This document shows positions 9,118 to 16,810 of a stretch of 64,000 nt of DNA, one piece after another. The translations under genes and the position numbers were made by a program. Below the pieces are notes generated by a model. The model was given only the letters and a program-made list of their open reading frames with translations, searched no databases and was not told where the DNA came from. Every line of letters starts with the position of its first letter. The first letter of the stretch is position 1. Source of the stretch: Streptomyces sp. NBC_00193 (GTDB lineage: Bacteria > Actinomycetota > Actinomycetes > Streptomycetales > Streptomycetaceae); NCBI RefSeq assembly GCF_026342735.1, contig NZ_JAPEMM010000001.1:248001-312000 (forward strand), in the 5' to 3' direction.

Positions 9118-9189
9118 TCAGCCGGAGACCACAGAAGTGACATCGATGATCTTCTGAGTGCGGGCAACGCCCTGCGCCATGACAGTCAT
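9118..9189 (-). CDS. Possible 23-aa small protein or leader peptide upstream of rsgA
   Basis: The ORF reads MTVMAQGVARTQKIIDVTSV plus VSG. What supports it is a near-perfect Shine-Dalgarno GGAGGTGA 8 nt before the ATG at 9189 and a strong stem-loop further upstream (9226-9270). It ends 65 nt before the TTG start of rsgA, so it would be translated first on an rsgA transcript. There is no run of a single amino acid that would mark classic attenuation. I do not recognise the peptide, and comparative conservation would be needed to accept it. Confidence 0.35.
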   Translation of the reverse strand: MTVMAQGVARTQKIIDVTSVVSG

Positions 9190-9225
9190 CAATGAACTCA
9201 CCTCCGGGTCTGCATACGTACTGAC

Positions 9226-9270
9226 GGGCGTCCCGCGGCGACCGGTGAACGGTGCCCGGCGGGAACGCCC
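9226..9270 (-). promoter_or_regulatory. Stem-loop in the presumed rsgA 5' leader
   Basis: GGGCGTCCCGC (9226-9236) pairs with GCGGGAACGCCC (9259-9270) with one bulged base around a 22-nt loop. On the minus strand it lies 70-80 nt upstream of the small ORF at 9189. It may act in regulation or protect the RNA; the role is not known. Confidence 0.35.
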
Positions 9271-9406
9271 CCACCGTAACAAGCCCCTTCGGGCCCGCGC
9301 CACTTCTTTTACGGGCGGCCGCACACCGGGCTTCGAACTTACCGCCGGTCAGGGCAGGCCGAGGAAATCAGCGGGCAAGTCGGCTACCGAGACTAAGCTG
9401 TTCTTC

Positions 9407-10228
9407 ATGGAGAGCAGCGGAACCGCAGATTCTGAGACGATTTACGAGACGGCCCCTGATACCCGGCAGCGGATTCTGCGGGTCTCCACGGAGCTGTTCG
9501 GAGTCCACGGCTTCCACGAGACCTCGCTGCGCGAGATCGCCGAACGGGTCGGCGTCTCCAAGCCGGCGGTGCTGTACCACTTCCCCGGCAAGGCCGACAT
9601 CCTCGGCGCCCTCGTGGAGCCGATGCTCCGCGAGCTGGCGGAGGCCCTGGCACGCGCCGCCGCGGCGTCGGGTGCGCCCGACGGGTCCGGCGCGTCCTCC
9701 GGCCCCTCGGAGCGGGCCCGGTGGGCCGCCATCGAGGGGGTGCTCGACGTCTGGCTGGAGCACCGCCACCTGCTGCGCCTCAACTTCCAGGACATGGCCC
9801 TGGCCACCACCGGCCCGGTCTTCGCCCAGCTGCGCGACGCCATGCTCCGGGCCAACTTCCTGGTCGCGGGGCCGAATCCCGGGTTCGCGGAACGGGTCCG
9901 GGCGTCCCAGGCCGTCGCCATGCTCTCCGACCCGGTGGTGCTCTTCGCCGACGCCCCCGTCCCGGCCCTGCGCGAGGCCGTCCTGGACGGCGTACGCCGC
10001 CTCCTCGACGGCCCGCAGGGGCCGACCGCACCGCACGGGCCCGACGGCCCGGCCCGGCCCGCGCCGGGGGGCCGGCGCGGGCGGCCCGCCGCCATGAGCC
10101 CGGCCATGATCGAAGCCGCCCGCCGGATGCACGCGGCGGGCAGCGGGGGCACCGCGATCGCCGCCGCCCTCGGCGTCTCCCGAGCCACGGTCTACCGGCA
10201 CCTCCCCCAGGAGGAGGACACCGAGTGA
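9407..10228 (+). CDS. TetR/AcrR regulator with an extra C-terminal resolvase-type HTH, 273 aa
   Basis: The N-terminal TetR DNA-binding domain (about residues 18-75) is clear: TRQRILRVSTELFGVHGFHETSLREIA, then VGVSKPAVLYHFPGKADILG. The central part is a usual ligand-binding helical domain. Unusually, a Pro/Gly-rich linker (about 200-222) leads to a second HTH (223-268) of Hin/resolvase type: RRGRPAAMSP, AAGSGGTAIAAALGVSRATV, YRHL. A TetR protein normally ends before this. The -10-like TAAGCT (9394-9399) is 7 nt before the ATG and there is no ribosome-binding site, so the mRNA is probably leaderless. The gene may control itself or the VOC gene 84 bp downstream. Confidence 0.88.
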   Translation: MESSGTADSETIYETAPDTRQRILRVSTELFGVHGFHETSLREIAERVGVSKPAVLYHFPGKADILGALVEPMLRELAEALARAAAASGAPDGSGASSGPSERARWAAIEGVLDVWLEHRHLLRLNFQDMALATTGPVFAQLRDAMLRANFLVAGPNPGFAERVRASQAVAMLSDPVVLFADAPVPALREAVLDGVRRLLDGPQGPTAPHGPDGPARPAPGGRRGRPAAMSPAMIEAARRMHAAGSGGTAIAAALGVSRATVYRHLPQEEDTE

Positions 10229-10312
10229 CCGGCCCGGGGATCGCCCCGAACGGCTCCGCCCGTGTCCGATTCGTTCAAGACCGGCCCGGCCGGGCGTGCC
10301 TAGGGTGAGTTC

Positions 10313-10723
10313 ATGACTCCCCGACTCGACATGATCGGCATCATCGTCTCCGACATGGCCGCATCGCTCGCCTTCTACCGCCGCCTCGGCATCGACGTGC
10401 CCGCCGAGGCCGACTCCCAGCCGCACGTCGAAGCCGTCCTGCCGGGCGGGCAGCGGATCGGCTGGGACACGGAGGAGGTCATCCGCTCCTTCGACCCGTC
10501 CTGGACCCGCCCCACGAGCGACGGCCGGGTGGGGCTGGCCTTCCTGTGCGACTCCCCCGCCGAGGTGGACTCGCTGTACGCGGAGCTGACGGAGGCCGGG
10601 CACACGGGCCACCTGAAGCCCTGGGACGCCTTCTGGGGGCAGCGCTACGCCGTCGTCCTGGACCCGGACGGCTCCGGGATCTCTCTCTTCGCACCGGCCG
10701 AGCCCGCCGCCCCCGCCGCATAG
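10313..10723 (+). CDS. VOC (glyoxalase/bleomycin-resistance fold) protein, 136 aa
   Basis: This is a two-module beta-alpha-beta-beta-beta protein. LDMIGIIVSDMAASLAFYRR starts module one, and VGLAFLCDSPAEVDSLYAEL starts module two; it ends with the usual VVLDPDGSGISLFAP, which supplies the final metal-ligand region. Family members bind divalent metal and act on, or sequester, small electrophiles or drugs; no substrate can be assigned. TAGGGT (10301-10306) stands 6 nt before the ATG with no ribosome-binding site, suggesting leaderless transcription. Its last 79 bp overlap the 3' end of the AraC regulator on the opposite strand. Confidence 0.85.
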   Translation: MTPRLDMIGIIVSDMAASLAFYRRLGIDVPAEADSQPHVEAVLPGGQRIGWDTEEVIRSFDPSWTRPTSDGRVGLAFLCDSPAEVDSLYAELTEAGHTGHLKPWDAFWGQRYAVVLDPDGSGISLFAPAEPAAPAA

Positions 10724-11457
10724 GCCCCCGGCGTGGTCCCGGCCAGGGCCCGCACCTCGCGGGTGTAGTGGGCCTGGTCGGCGTATCCGGCGGCCGCCGC
10801 CACCGCCGCCTGCGCCAGCCCGCGCCGGGTCAGCGCGAGGGCCCGCTGGAGGCGCAGGATCCGGCCCAGGGTCCGGGGCCCGTAGCCGAAGGCGTCGAGC
10901 GAGCGGCGGTGCAGTTGCCGCTCCCCGAGGCCGACCGCCTCCGCGACGGCGGCCACGCCCTGCCCGGCCCGCAGCAGGGCCGCGACCTCCAGGGCGAGCG
11001 GGTCCGGGAGCCCGCCGTCGGCCGTGCGGAGCCGGGCCAGCTCCTCCAGTCCCGCGCGGGGATCCCCGTACGAGGCCACGCGCGCGGTGAGTCGCCGTAC
11101 CTCGGCGGCGGGCCACAGGTCGGCCAGCTCCACCCGCCGGTCGCGCAGCAGGCGGGCCGGTACGCCGAGCAGCGCGGGCGCCGCGCCGGGGGCCAGCCGG
11201 ATCCCGGCGAAGCCGGAGCCCGGGACTTCCCCGGCGGGGTGCGCGGCGGTGTCGGGTCCGGCCACCAGGAGCCGGCCGTCCACCCAGAGCAGGTCCATGC
11301 ACCCGTCGGGCAGCACGATGCCGGAGGCGGTCCCGCCGGCCCGCCAGAGCACCGCTCCGGCGACCGTCCGGGACGGCCGTTCCTCGTACCGTGCCCCGTT
11401 CTGCTCCTCGTGCCCCGAACCGGGCACGGAGTCCGCGCGATCCGCCACGGACACCAC
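10645..11457 (-). CDS. AraC-family transcriptional regulator, 270 aa
   Basis: The C-terminal AraC DNA-binding domain carries two HTH units (about residues 165-250): GVAAVAEAVGLGERQLHRR followed by FGYGPRTLGRILRLQRAL, then AQAAVAAAAGYADQAHYTRE. The N-terminal half resembles the DUF6597/sensor part of short AraC proteins (SGIVLPDGCMDLLWVDGRLL, GIRLAPGAA). The gene converges on the VOC gene and overlaps it by 79 bp, so its last 15 or so residues are encoded antisense to the VOC C-terminus. The target is unknown; a regulatory link to the VOC gene is only suggested by adjacency. Confidence 0.85.
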   Translation of the reverse strand: MVSVADRADSVPGSGHEEQNGARYEERPSRTVAGAVLWRAGGTASGIVLPDGCMDLLWVDGRLLVAGPDTAAHPAGEVPGSGFAGIRLAPGAAPALLGVPARLLRDRRVELADLWPAAEVRRLTARVASYGDPRAGLEELARLRTADGGLPDPLALEVAALLRAGQGVAAVAEAVGLGERQLHRRSLDAFGYGPRTLGRILRLQRALALTRRGLAQAAVAAAAGYADQAHYTREVRALAGTTPGAYAAGAAGSAGAKREIPEPSGSRTTA

Positions 11458-11470
11458 GCTACGGCGGCCG

Positions 11471-12595
11471 TCAGTGCTTGCGCAGGCGGGAGTGGTAGTC
11501 CTCGGGCGGCAGGAACTTCGACCAGCGCTCCGGGAACTCCGAGGGCATGCCCCCGTCCTCGTCGCCCTCGTCGTCCTCCGACTCCCCCTCGGCCAGGGCC
11601 CGCCAGGCGGCCGCCCGGGCCACGAGCTGGGCGGCCTCCGCCTCGCGGACCCGCTCGTTGGCCTCGCGCGCCGCCGCGGTGGCCACGGAGGGCCAGACCC
11701 GGTCGATGGCGGCGTTGACGGCGGCCCCGACGAGGACGGCGAAGGCCGAGATGCCGATCCACAGCAGGATCGCCACGGGGGCGGCCAGCGATCCGTAGAT
11801 GGTCGGGCCCTCCACCGTGTTGGTGAGGTAGATCCGCAGCAGGAACGAGCCGAGCACCCACATGGCGAGGGCGACCAGCGCGCCGGGCACGTCCTCGATC
11901 CAGGGCGAGCGGACCGGGACGGAGACGTGGTAGAGCGTGGTCAGGAAGGCGATGGAGAGCAGCGTGACGACGGGCCAGTACAGGACCGCGATCACCTCGG
12001 TGCTCCAGGGCACCAGCCGCACCACCGCATCCGGGCCGACCACCATCAGGGGCAGCACGACGGCCCCGATCAGCAGGGCGGCGATGTAGAGGACGAAGGC
12101 GAGCAGCCGGGTCTTGACGATGCCGCGATGTCCGTCGAGGCCGTACATGACCGTGATGGTGTCGATGAAGACGTTCACGGCGCGCGAGCCCGACCAGAGG
12201 GCGAAGGCGAATCCGAGGGAGATGAGGTCGGGGCGGCCCCGGCCGGTGACGTCGTCGAGCATCGGTTTGGCGATGTCGTTGACGCCCCGGTCGGAGAGGA
12301 TCGTGCCGACCGCGCGCAGGATGTTCTCCTCGATGCTGGCGACGGTCGTACCGCCCGACCAGCCGTCCACGTACCCGAGGAGTCCCAGCAGACCCAGGAA
12401 GAGCGGGGGCAGCGAGAGCAGGGTGAAGAAGGCCGCTTCGGCGGCGAGTCCGAGGATCCGGTACTCGATGCACGAGTTCACGGTGTCTTTGAGCAGCAGC
12501 CACGCCATCTTGCGCTTGGAGACGTTGCGGTAGAGGGCGCGGGCCCGGTGGAGGCGTCCCGGAATCCGCTCGGGTGTTTCTTTCGCGTGCTGCAC
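11471..12595 (-). CDS. YihY/BrkB-family inner-membrane protein, 374 aa
   Basis: This is a polytopic membrane protein with about six hydrophobic segments. The family signature near the N-terminus is LGLAAEAAFFTLLSLPPLFLG, followed by FALWSGSRAVNVFIDTI in the middle and the characteristic SPWIEDVPGALVALAMW / YGSLAAPVAILLWIG region. The C-terminal 80 residues are charged and cytoplasmic (acidic run at about residues 335-347). YihY/BrkB proteins were once called ribonuclease BN by error and now have no secure function; transport or envelope roles are proposed. It shares a 17-bp gap with the divergent acyl-CoA dehydrogenase gene, so the promoters must overlap or lie within the coding regions. Confidence 0.9.
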   Translation of the reverse strand: MQHAKETPERIPGRLHRARALYRNVSKRKMAWLLLKDTVNSCIEYRILGLAAEAAFFTLLSLPPLFLGLLGLLGYVDGWSGGTTVASIEENILRAVGTILSDRGVNDIAKPMLDDVTGRGRPDLISLGFAFALWSGSRAVNVFIDTITVMYGLDGHRGIVKTRLLAFVLYIAALLIGAVVLPLMVVGPDAVVRLVPWSTEVIAVLYWPVVTLLSIAFLTTLYHVSVPVRSPWIEDVPGALVALAMWVLGSFLLRIYLTNTVEGPTIYGSLAAPVAILLWIGISAFAVLVGAAVNAAIDRVWPSVATAAAREANERVREAEAAQLVARAAAWRALAEGESEDDEGDEDGGMPSEFPERWSKFLPPEDYHSRLRKH

Positions 12596-12612
12596 GTCCT
12601 TACGGTATCGGC

Positions 12613-14268
12613 ATGGCAGCCACCACCCACACAGTCAGCAATCAGGCCCCGCCTCTCGTGGGCCACGACGTATACGGCAGCGACCGGGTCCTGAGCGAGG
12701 GGGTGGAGCGGCACCTCGCGGACGCCGCACCCGAACTCGCCGCGGAGGTAAGGGAAGAGCTCACGGATCTGGGGCGTGCGGCCGGGTCCCGGCAGGCGCA
12801 GGACTGGGGGACGCAGGCGAACGAGAATCCGCCGAAGCTGCGGACGCACGACCGGTACGGGAACCGGATCGACGAGGTGGAGTTCCACCCCTCGTGGCAC
12901 CGGCTGCTCGGACACGCCGTGGGCGCCGGGCTCACCGACGCGTGGGGGCGGCCGGCGGGTCATCTGCGGCGGGCGGCCGGGTTCTTCGTGTGGTCGCAGG
13001 CGGAGGCGGGGCACGGGTGTCCGGTCTCGATGACGCACGCGGCGGTACCGGCGCTGCGGACCGATCCGGAGCTGGCGGCCGAATGGGAGCCGCGGCTGAC
13101 CTCGCACGTGTACGAGGAGGGGCTGCGGCCGGCCGGGCAGAAGGCCGGGGTGCTCTTCGGGATGGGCATGACGGAGAAGCAGGGCGGCAGCGACGTCCGG
13201 GCGAACACGACGGCGGCGGTGCCGCTGGACGCCTCGGGCGAGTACCTGCTGACGGGGCACAAGTGGTTCTGCTCGGCGCCGATGTGCGACGGGTTCCTGG
13301 TACTGGCGCAGGCGCCGGGCGGGCTGACCTGCTTCCTGGTGCCGCGGGTGCTGCCGGACGGGACGCGGAACGTCTTCGCGATCCAGCGGCTGAAGGACAA
13401 GCTGGGCAACCGGTCGAACGCGTCGAGCGAGGTGGAGTTCGACGGGACGTGGGCGCGGCGGGTGGGCGAGGAGGGCCGGGGGGTGCGGACCATCATCGAG
13501 ATGGTCGCGGCGACCCGGCTGGACTGCGTGATCGGTTCGGCCTCGCTGATGCGGCAGGCGCTGACGCAGGCCGCTCACCATACGGAGCACCGCTCTGCTT
13601 TCGGAGCACCGCTCATCGACCAGCCGCTGATGCGCAACGTGCTCGCCGACCTCGCCCTGGAGTCGGAGGCCGCCACCACCCTCACGCTCCGCCTCGCAGC
13701 CGCGTACGACGCCGTCCAGAGCTCGGGCAACGAGCAGGAGCGGGCCTTCCTGCGCATCGCGGTGCCCGCCGCGAAGTACTGGGTGACCAAGCGCTGTACG
13801 CCGATGGTGGCGGAGGCCCTGGAATGCCTGGGCGGAAACGGCTACGTCGAGGAGTCCGGGATGCCCCGGCTGCTGCGCGAGTCCCCGCTGAACTCCATCT
13901 GGGAGGGATCGGGCAACGTCCAGGCCCTCGACGTGCTGCGCGCCCTCCAGCGCGAGCCGCAGGCGCTGAACGCCTTCCTCCAGGAGGTCGGCCTGGCGCG
14001 CGGCGCCGATCACCGGCTGGATTCGGCCATCAAGAACCTGCTGACCGAGCTCGCGGACCTGGAGGGCATCGAGGCGCGGGCCCGGCGGGTCGTGGAGCGG
14101 ATGGCCTTGGTGCTGCAGGGATCCCTGCTGGTGCGCTGGGCTCCGCCGGAGGTGGCCGACGCCTTCTGCGCCTCGCGCCTGGGCGGTGACTGGGGCGCGG
14201 CCTTCGGCACGCTGCCGCACAGTCTGGATCTGGGATCCGTGGTGGAACGGGCCCGGATCGCGGGCTAG
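12613..14268 (+). CDS. AidB-like acyl-CoA dehydrogenase, 551 aa
   Basis: This is a flavoprotein of the acyl-CoA dehydrogenase superfamily in the AidB/isovaleryl-type branch. The 551-aa length matches E. coli AidB (about 540). Visible features are the N-terminal extension typical of AidB (AQDWGTQANENPPKLRTHDR), the FAD-binding segment FGMGMTEKQGGSDVRANTT, the acyl-CoA dehydrogenase motif SAFGAPLIDQPLMRNVLADL, and LECLGGNGYVEESGMPRLLR then NSIWEGSGNVQALDVLR. AidB protects DNA during alkylation stress in E. coli; whether this protein binds DNA is unknown. TACGGT (12601-12606) is 6 nt before the ATG, indicating a leaderless transcript. Two tandem hairpins terminate the gene. Confidence 0.92.
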   Translation: MAATTHTVSNQAPPLVGHDVYGSDRVLSEGVERHLADAAPELAAEVREELTDLGRAAGSRQAQDWGTQANENPPKLRTHDRYGNRIDEVEFHPSWHRLLGHAVGAGLTDAWGRPAGHLRRAAGFFVWSQAEAGHGCPVSMTHAAVPALRTDPELAAEWEPRLTSHVYEEGLRPAGQKAGVLFGMGMTEKQGGSDVRANTTAAVPLDASGEYLLTGHKWFCSAPMCDGFLVLAQAPGGLTCFLVPRVLPDGTRNVFAIQRLKDKLGNRSNASSEVEFDGTWARRVGEEGRGVRTIIEMVAATRLDCVIGSASLMRQALTQAAHHTEHRSAFGAPLIDQPLMRNVLADLALESEAATTLTLRLAAAYDAVQSSGNEQERAFLRIAVPAAKYWVTKRCTPMVAEALECLGGNGYVEESGMPRLLRESPLNSIWEGSGNVQALDVLRALQREPQALNAFLQEVGLARGADHRLDSAIKNLLTELADLEGIEARARRVVERMALVLQGSLLVRWAPPEVADAFCASRLGGDWGAAFGTLPHSLDLGSVVERARIAG

Positions 14269-14322
14269 CGGAGGGCCCCAACCCTCCGGAAGCAGGCTCA
14301 TGCGGAGGGCCCCAACCCTCCG
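14268..14322 (+). terminator. Tandem duplicated hairpins after the acyl-CoA dehydrogenase gene
   Basis: The same 21-nt sequence occurs twice (14268-14288 and 14302-14322). Each copy forms a perfect CGGAGGG / CCCTCCG stem with a CCCCAA loop. The second is followed by AAAAGC rather than a T-run, so termination would rely on the paired hairpins alone. Confidence 0.6.
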
Positions 14323-14483
14323 AAAAGCACTGTGGTGCGGGATCCGGGCCCGTTGACCAGGAACAGGGATGGCGCCGCGCCGACTCGGCACCACCCCTGA
14401 TCCGAGAAGCCCCGAGGAAGGAGCTGTCACGTCGCTCGGCGACGTGCGCACAGTTTCGATCGGGCGACCGGGACTTGGCGAGA

Positions 14484-14501
14484 GTTGCAAGACGTTGCAA
14501 C
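14484..14501. promoter_or_regulatory. Two TTGCAA sites one helical turn apart
   Basis: TTGCAA occurs at 14485 and again at 14495, exactly 10 bp apart (GTTGCAAGACGTTGCAAC). Each hexamer is self-complementary. They lie 115-130 bp upstream of the GAF-domain regulator gene at 14616 and could be a regulator-binding site, possibly autoregulatory. No protein is assigned. Confidence 0.35.
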
Positions 14502-14615
14502 CTTTGACTTGGAACCGCCCTCAGGGCGTACCGGTCCGCCCCTGGAAGCGGCGCGCACCGGACGGCACCGCCGGGCGGGAGCCGTCGTACGCATGTTCGG
14601 CACGGGGAGGTTCCG

Positions 14616-15929
14616 GTGGTCCACACCACAGGCGGCGCGGTCGATGCGGCACGCATCTCGGCCATGGACGCGCGCGAGGCCGCGCGTCTGCTCAAGGGGG
14701 TACGGGCGGCCGCGCTCGCCGGGGACCGGCCGCCGGCCGCGCCGCGCCCGGAGATCGCCGAGTCCTGGCGCCGGATGATGGCGGGCGGGGTCCACCCGGA
14801 CCGCGACAGCCGCTCGCGGATGCTGTCGGCCGCCGAGACCGAGGAGCGGCGCCAGACCTCTCCGCTACGGGACCTGCTGCCCGTCCTGCGCGAAGGGCTG
14901 CTGCCCGCGCTGGACGAGGCCCTGCACATCATGGTCGTCGCCGACGCCGACGGGCGGCTCCTGTGGCGGGAGGGCCACTCCTCGATCCTGCGCAACGCGG
15001 ACCGGCTCGGCTTCGGCGTGGGCGCCCACTGGGACGAGGCGGTGGTCGGCACCAACGGGGTCGGCACCGCCCTGGTGGCCCGCAGACCGGTCCAGGTGTT
15101 CTCGGCGGAGCACTTCGTCTCCAGCCACCACGACTGGACCTGCGCCGGGGCCCCCGTGCGGGACCCCCGCGACGGGCAGCTGCTGGGGGTCCTCGACGTC
15201 AGCGGGCCGCTGGCCACCATGCACCCGGCGACCCTGACGTGGGTGAGCTCGGTGGCCCGGCTCGCGGAGCGGGAGCTGCGGGTACGGCACCTGGAGTCGC
15301 TGGAACGGCTACGGGCGGTGGCGGCCCCCCTGCTGGCCCGGATGCCGGGGCGGGCGCTGGCCCTGGACGCCAACGGTTGGACCGCGGCCGTCACGGGGCT
15401 CGCTCCGACGGAGCGGATCCCGCTGCCCAAGACCTTCGGGCCGGGCCGGGTGTGGGTGCCGCAGCTCGGCGACTGCCTGGTGGAGCCGCTGCCGGGCGGC
15501 TGGCTGGTGACCGTCACGGAGGCCCGTACCGGCGCCGGGGCGGCGGCCCGCGTCGTCCTCGACCTCAGCCGGCCGGGGGCCTGGCGGGCCACCGTCTACG
15601 GGGCTGCGGGGAGCTGGTCGCAGGAGCTGAGCCCGCGCCACGCGGAGCTGCTGTTCCTGCTGGCGGAGTCCCCCCGCGGGCGGTCGGCGGCGGAGCTCGC
15701 GCAGGAGCTGTTCGGGGATCCGACCCGCACGGTGACGGTCCGCGCGGAGATCTCCCGGATCCGCCGCAACCTCGGCGGCGTGCTGGCCCACCGCCCGTAC
15801 CGCTTCGCGCACGACGTGGAGGTGGAGCTGATCCGCCCGGGGAACCCGGCCGCCCTGCTGCCGCACTCCACGGCGCCGGCGGTGATCAGCGCCCGGCTGG
15901 GCCATCCGGGGACCGACGTGATTCCCTGA
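14616..15929 (+). CDS. GAF-domain transcriptional regulator, 437 aa
   Basis: This is a signal-responsive regulator. After an N-terminal helix-rich region with the RPEIAESWRRMMAGGVHPD motif seen in AcoR-like activators, a GAF domain runs from about residue 105 to 215 (HIMVVADADGRLLWREGHS, GAHWDEAVVGTNGVGTALVA, HDWTCAGAPVRDPRDGQLLG). It has no sigma-54 AAA+ module; instead the C-terminus is a winged helix (about 345-405, RSAAELAQELFGDPTRTVTV then EISRIRRNLGG). The GTG start has GGGAGG 5 nt upstream. Proteins of this type in actinomycetes activate alcohol or aldehyde dehydrogenase genes, but no such gene is adjacent here. The 347-bp upstream region holds tandem hairpins and a TTGCAA pair. Confidence 0.85.
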   Translation: MVHTTGGAVDAARISAMDAREAARLLKGVRAAALAGDRPPAAPRPEIAESWRRMMAGGVHPDRDSRSRMLSAAETEERRQTSPLRDLLPVLREGLLPALDEALHIMVVADADGRLLWREGHSSILRNADRLGFGVGAHWDEAVVGTNGVGTALVARRPVQVFSAEHFVSSHHDWTCAGAPVRDPRDGQLLGVLDVSGPLATMHPATLTWVSSVARLAERELRVRHLESLERLRAVAAPLLARMPGRALALDANGWTAAVTGLAPTERIPLPKTFGPGRVWVPQLGDCLVEPLPGGWLVTVTEARTGAGAAARVVLDLSRPGAWRATVYGAAGSWSQELSPRHAELLFLLAESPRGRSAAELAQELFGDPTRTVTVRAEISRIRRNLGGVLAHRPYRFAHDVEVELIRPGNPAALLPHSTAPAVISARLGHPGTDVIP

Positions 15930-15934
15930 CGTCC

Positions 15935-16498
15935 ATGAGCACGAGCACACTGACCACCTGGTCCCTGGAAATGACCGCACCGTCCGATCTCGTCGCGGCG
16001 GCCGTCCCGGGCCCGGAGATCCGGATCGTCCGGTCGGAGGTCCCCTCCCCCGAGTTCAGCCGGTTCCTCTACGCCTCGGTGGGCGGCGACATCCACTGGA
16101 CGGACCGGCTGTCACTGACCCGTGCGCAGTGGGTGGAGCAGCTCGACCGTCCCGGCGTGGAGACGTGGGTGGCGTACGACCGGGGCACCCCGGCGGGGTA
16201 CGTGGAGCTCGACCCGCAGCCCGACGGTGTGGTGGAGATCATGTACTTCGGCCTCCTCCCCGAATTCCGGGGGCGGCGCATCGGCGGCCACCTGCTGACC
16301 GTGGGCATCGAGCGGGCCTGGTCCCTGGCCGAGCGCTGGCCGGAGCTGGCCCCGACGCGGCGCGTCTGGCTGCACACGTGCAGCGACGACGGCCCGACCG
16401 CCATGGCGAACTACCTCCGGCGCGGCTTCAAGGTCTTCAAGGAGGAGACGGAGGAGAAGGCCGTCGCCCCCACCCCCGGCCCCTGGCCGGGCGCGTAG
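15935..16498 (+). CDS. GNAT-family N-acetyltransferase, 187 aa
   Basis: This is a GCN5-related acetyltransferase. Motif A with the acetyl-CoA pyrophosphate loop is seen as MYFGLLPEFRGRRIGGHLL (about residues 100-120), and the substrate-contact Tyr/Asn region as GPTAMANYLRRGFKVFKE near the C-terminus. The 5-bp gap after the GAF regulator suggests co-transcription. The start at 15935 is uncertain because no good ribosome-binding site is seen; ATG 15971 is an alternative. The acetylated substrate is unknown. Intergenic repeat copy B follows the stop codon. Confidence 0.82.
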   Translation: MSTSTLTTWSLEMTAPSDLVAAAVPGPEIRIVRSEVPSPEFSRFLYASVGGDIHWTDRLSLTRAQWVEQLDRPGVETWVAYDRGTPAGYVELDPQPDGVVEIMYFGLLPEFRGRRIGGHLLTVGIERAWSLAERWPELAPTRRVWLHTCSDDGPTAMANYLRRGFKVFKEETEEKAVAPTPGPWPGA

Positions 16499-16532
16499 CC
16501 CTGCGGGGCACGAGGGCGGCCCTGCGGGGCCG

Positions 16533-16664
16533 TCCCCTACCCGCCCTTCCACCGTTCCCCGAGCGCTGCCCGGACCGGCCCTCAAGCGGATCCAGCCTCG
16601 CCGGCGTTTGAGGCGCGGGGTCTGGGGCGGAGCCCCAGGGAACGGGCGAAGGGCGGGTAGGGGA
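16533..16664. repeat. Intergenic inverted-repeat element, copy B (132 bp, shortened)
   Basis: It has the same outer arms as the other copies (TCCCCTACCCGCCCTTC ... GAAGGGCGGGTAGGGGA). The left half of the inner inverted pair is damaged (CTCAAGCGGA instead of CTCAAACGCCGG) while the right half CCGGCGTTTGAGG is intact. It lies after the GNAT gene and before the sulfur-operon promoter, so it could insulate the operon from upstream transcription. Confidence 0.88.
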
Positions 16665-16760
16665 CGAGCCCCGCGCAGCGGTGTGGCCGACGGGCCCAAA
16701 GGGGCCCCTGGGGTGACCCCCGTCACCGGGATCTTGCGATGCGAGACGAGTTCGTCCGGA

Positions 16761-16780
16761 TAGTGGACAGTAGTGGACTC
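16761..16780 (+). promoter_or_regulatory. Direct repeat TAGTGGAC, candidate control site of the sulfur operon
   Basis: TAGTGGACAG (16761-16770) is followed immediately by TAGTGGACTC (16771-16780): two copies of TAGTGGAC with a 10-bp period, on one face of the helix. They lie 30-50 bp upstream of the leader peptide ATG at 16811. This is the right place for a promoter/operator of the sulfite-reductase operon; the binding protein is unknown. Confidence 0.5.
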
Positions 16781-16810
16781 CTCCAATCGCCCCATGCCAC
16801 GCTTCCCCCC

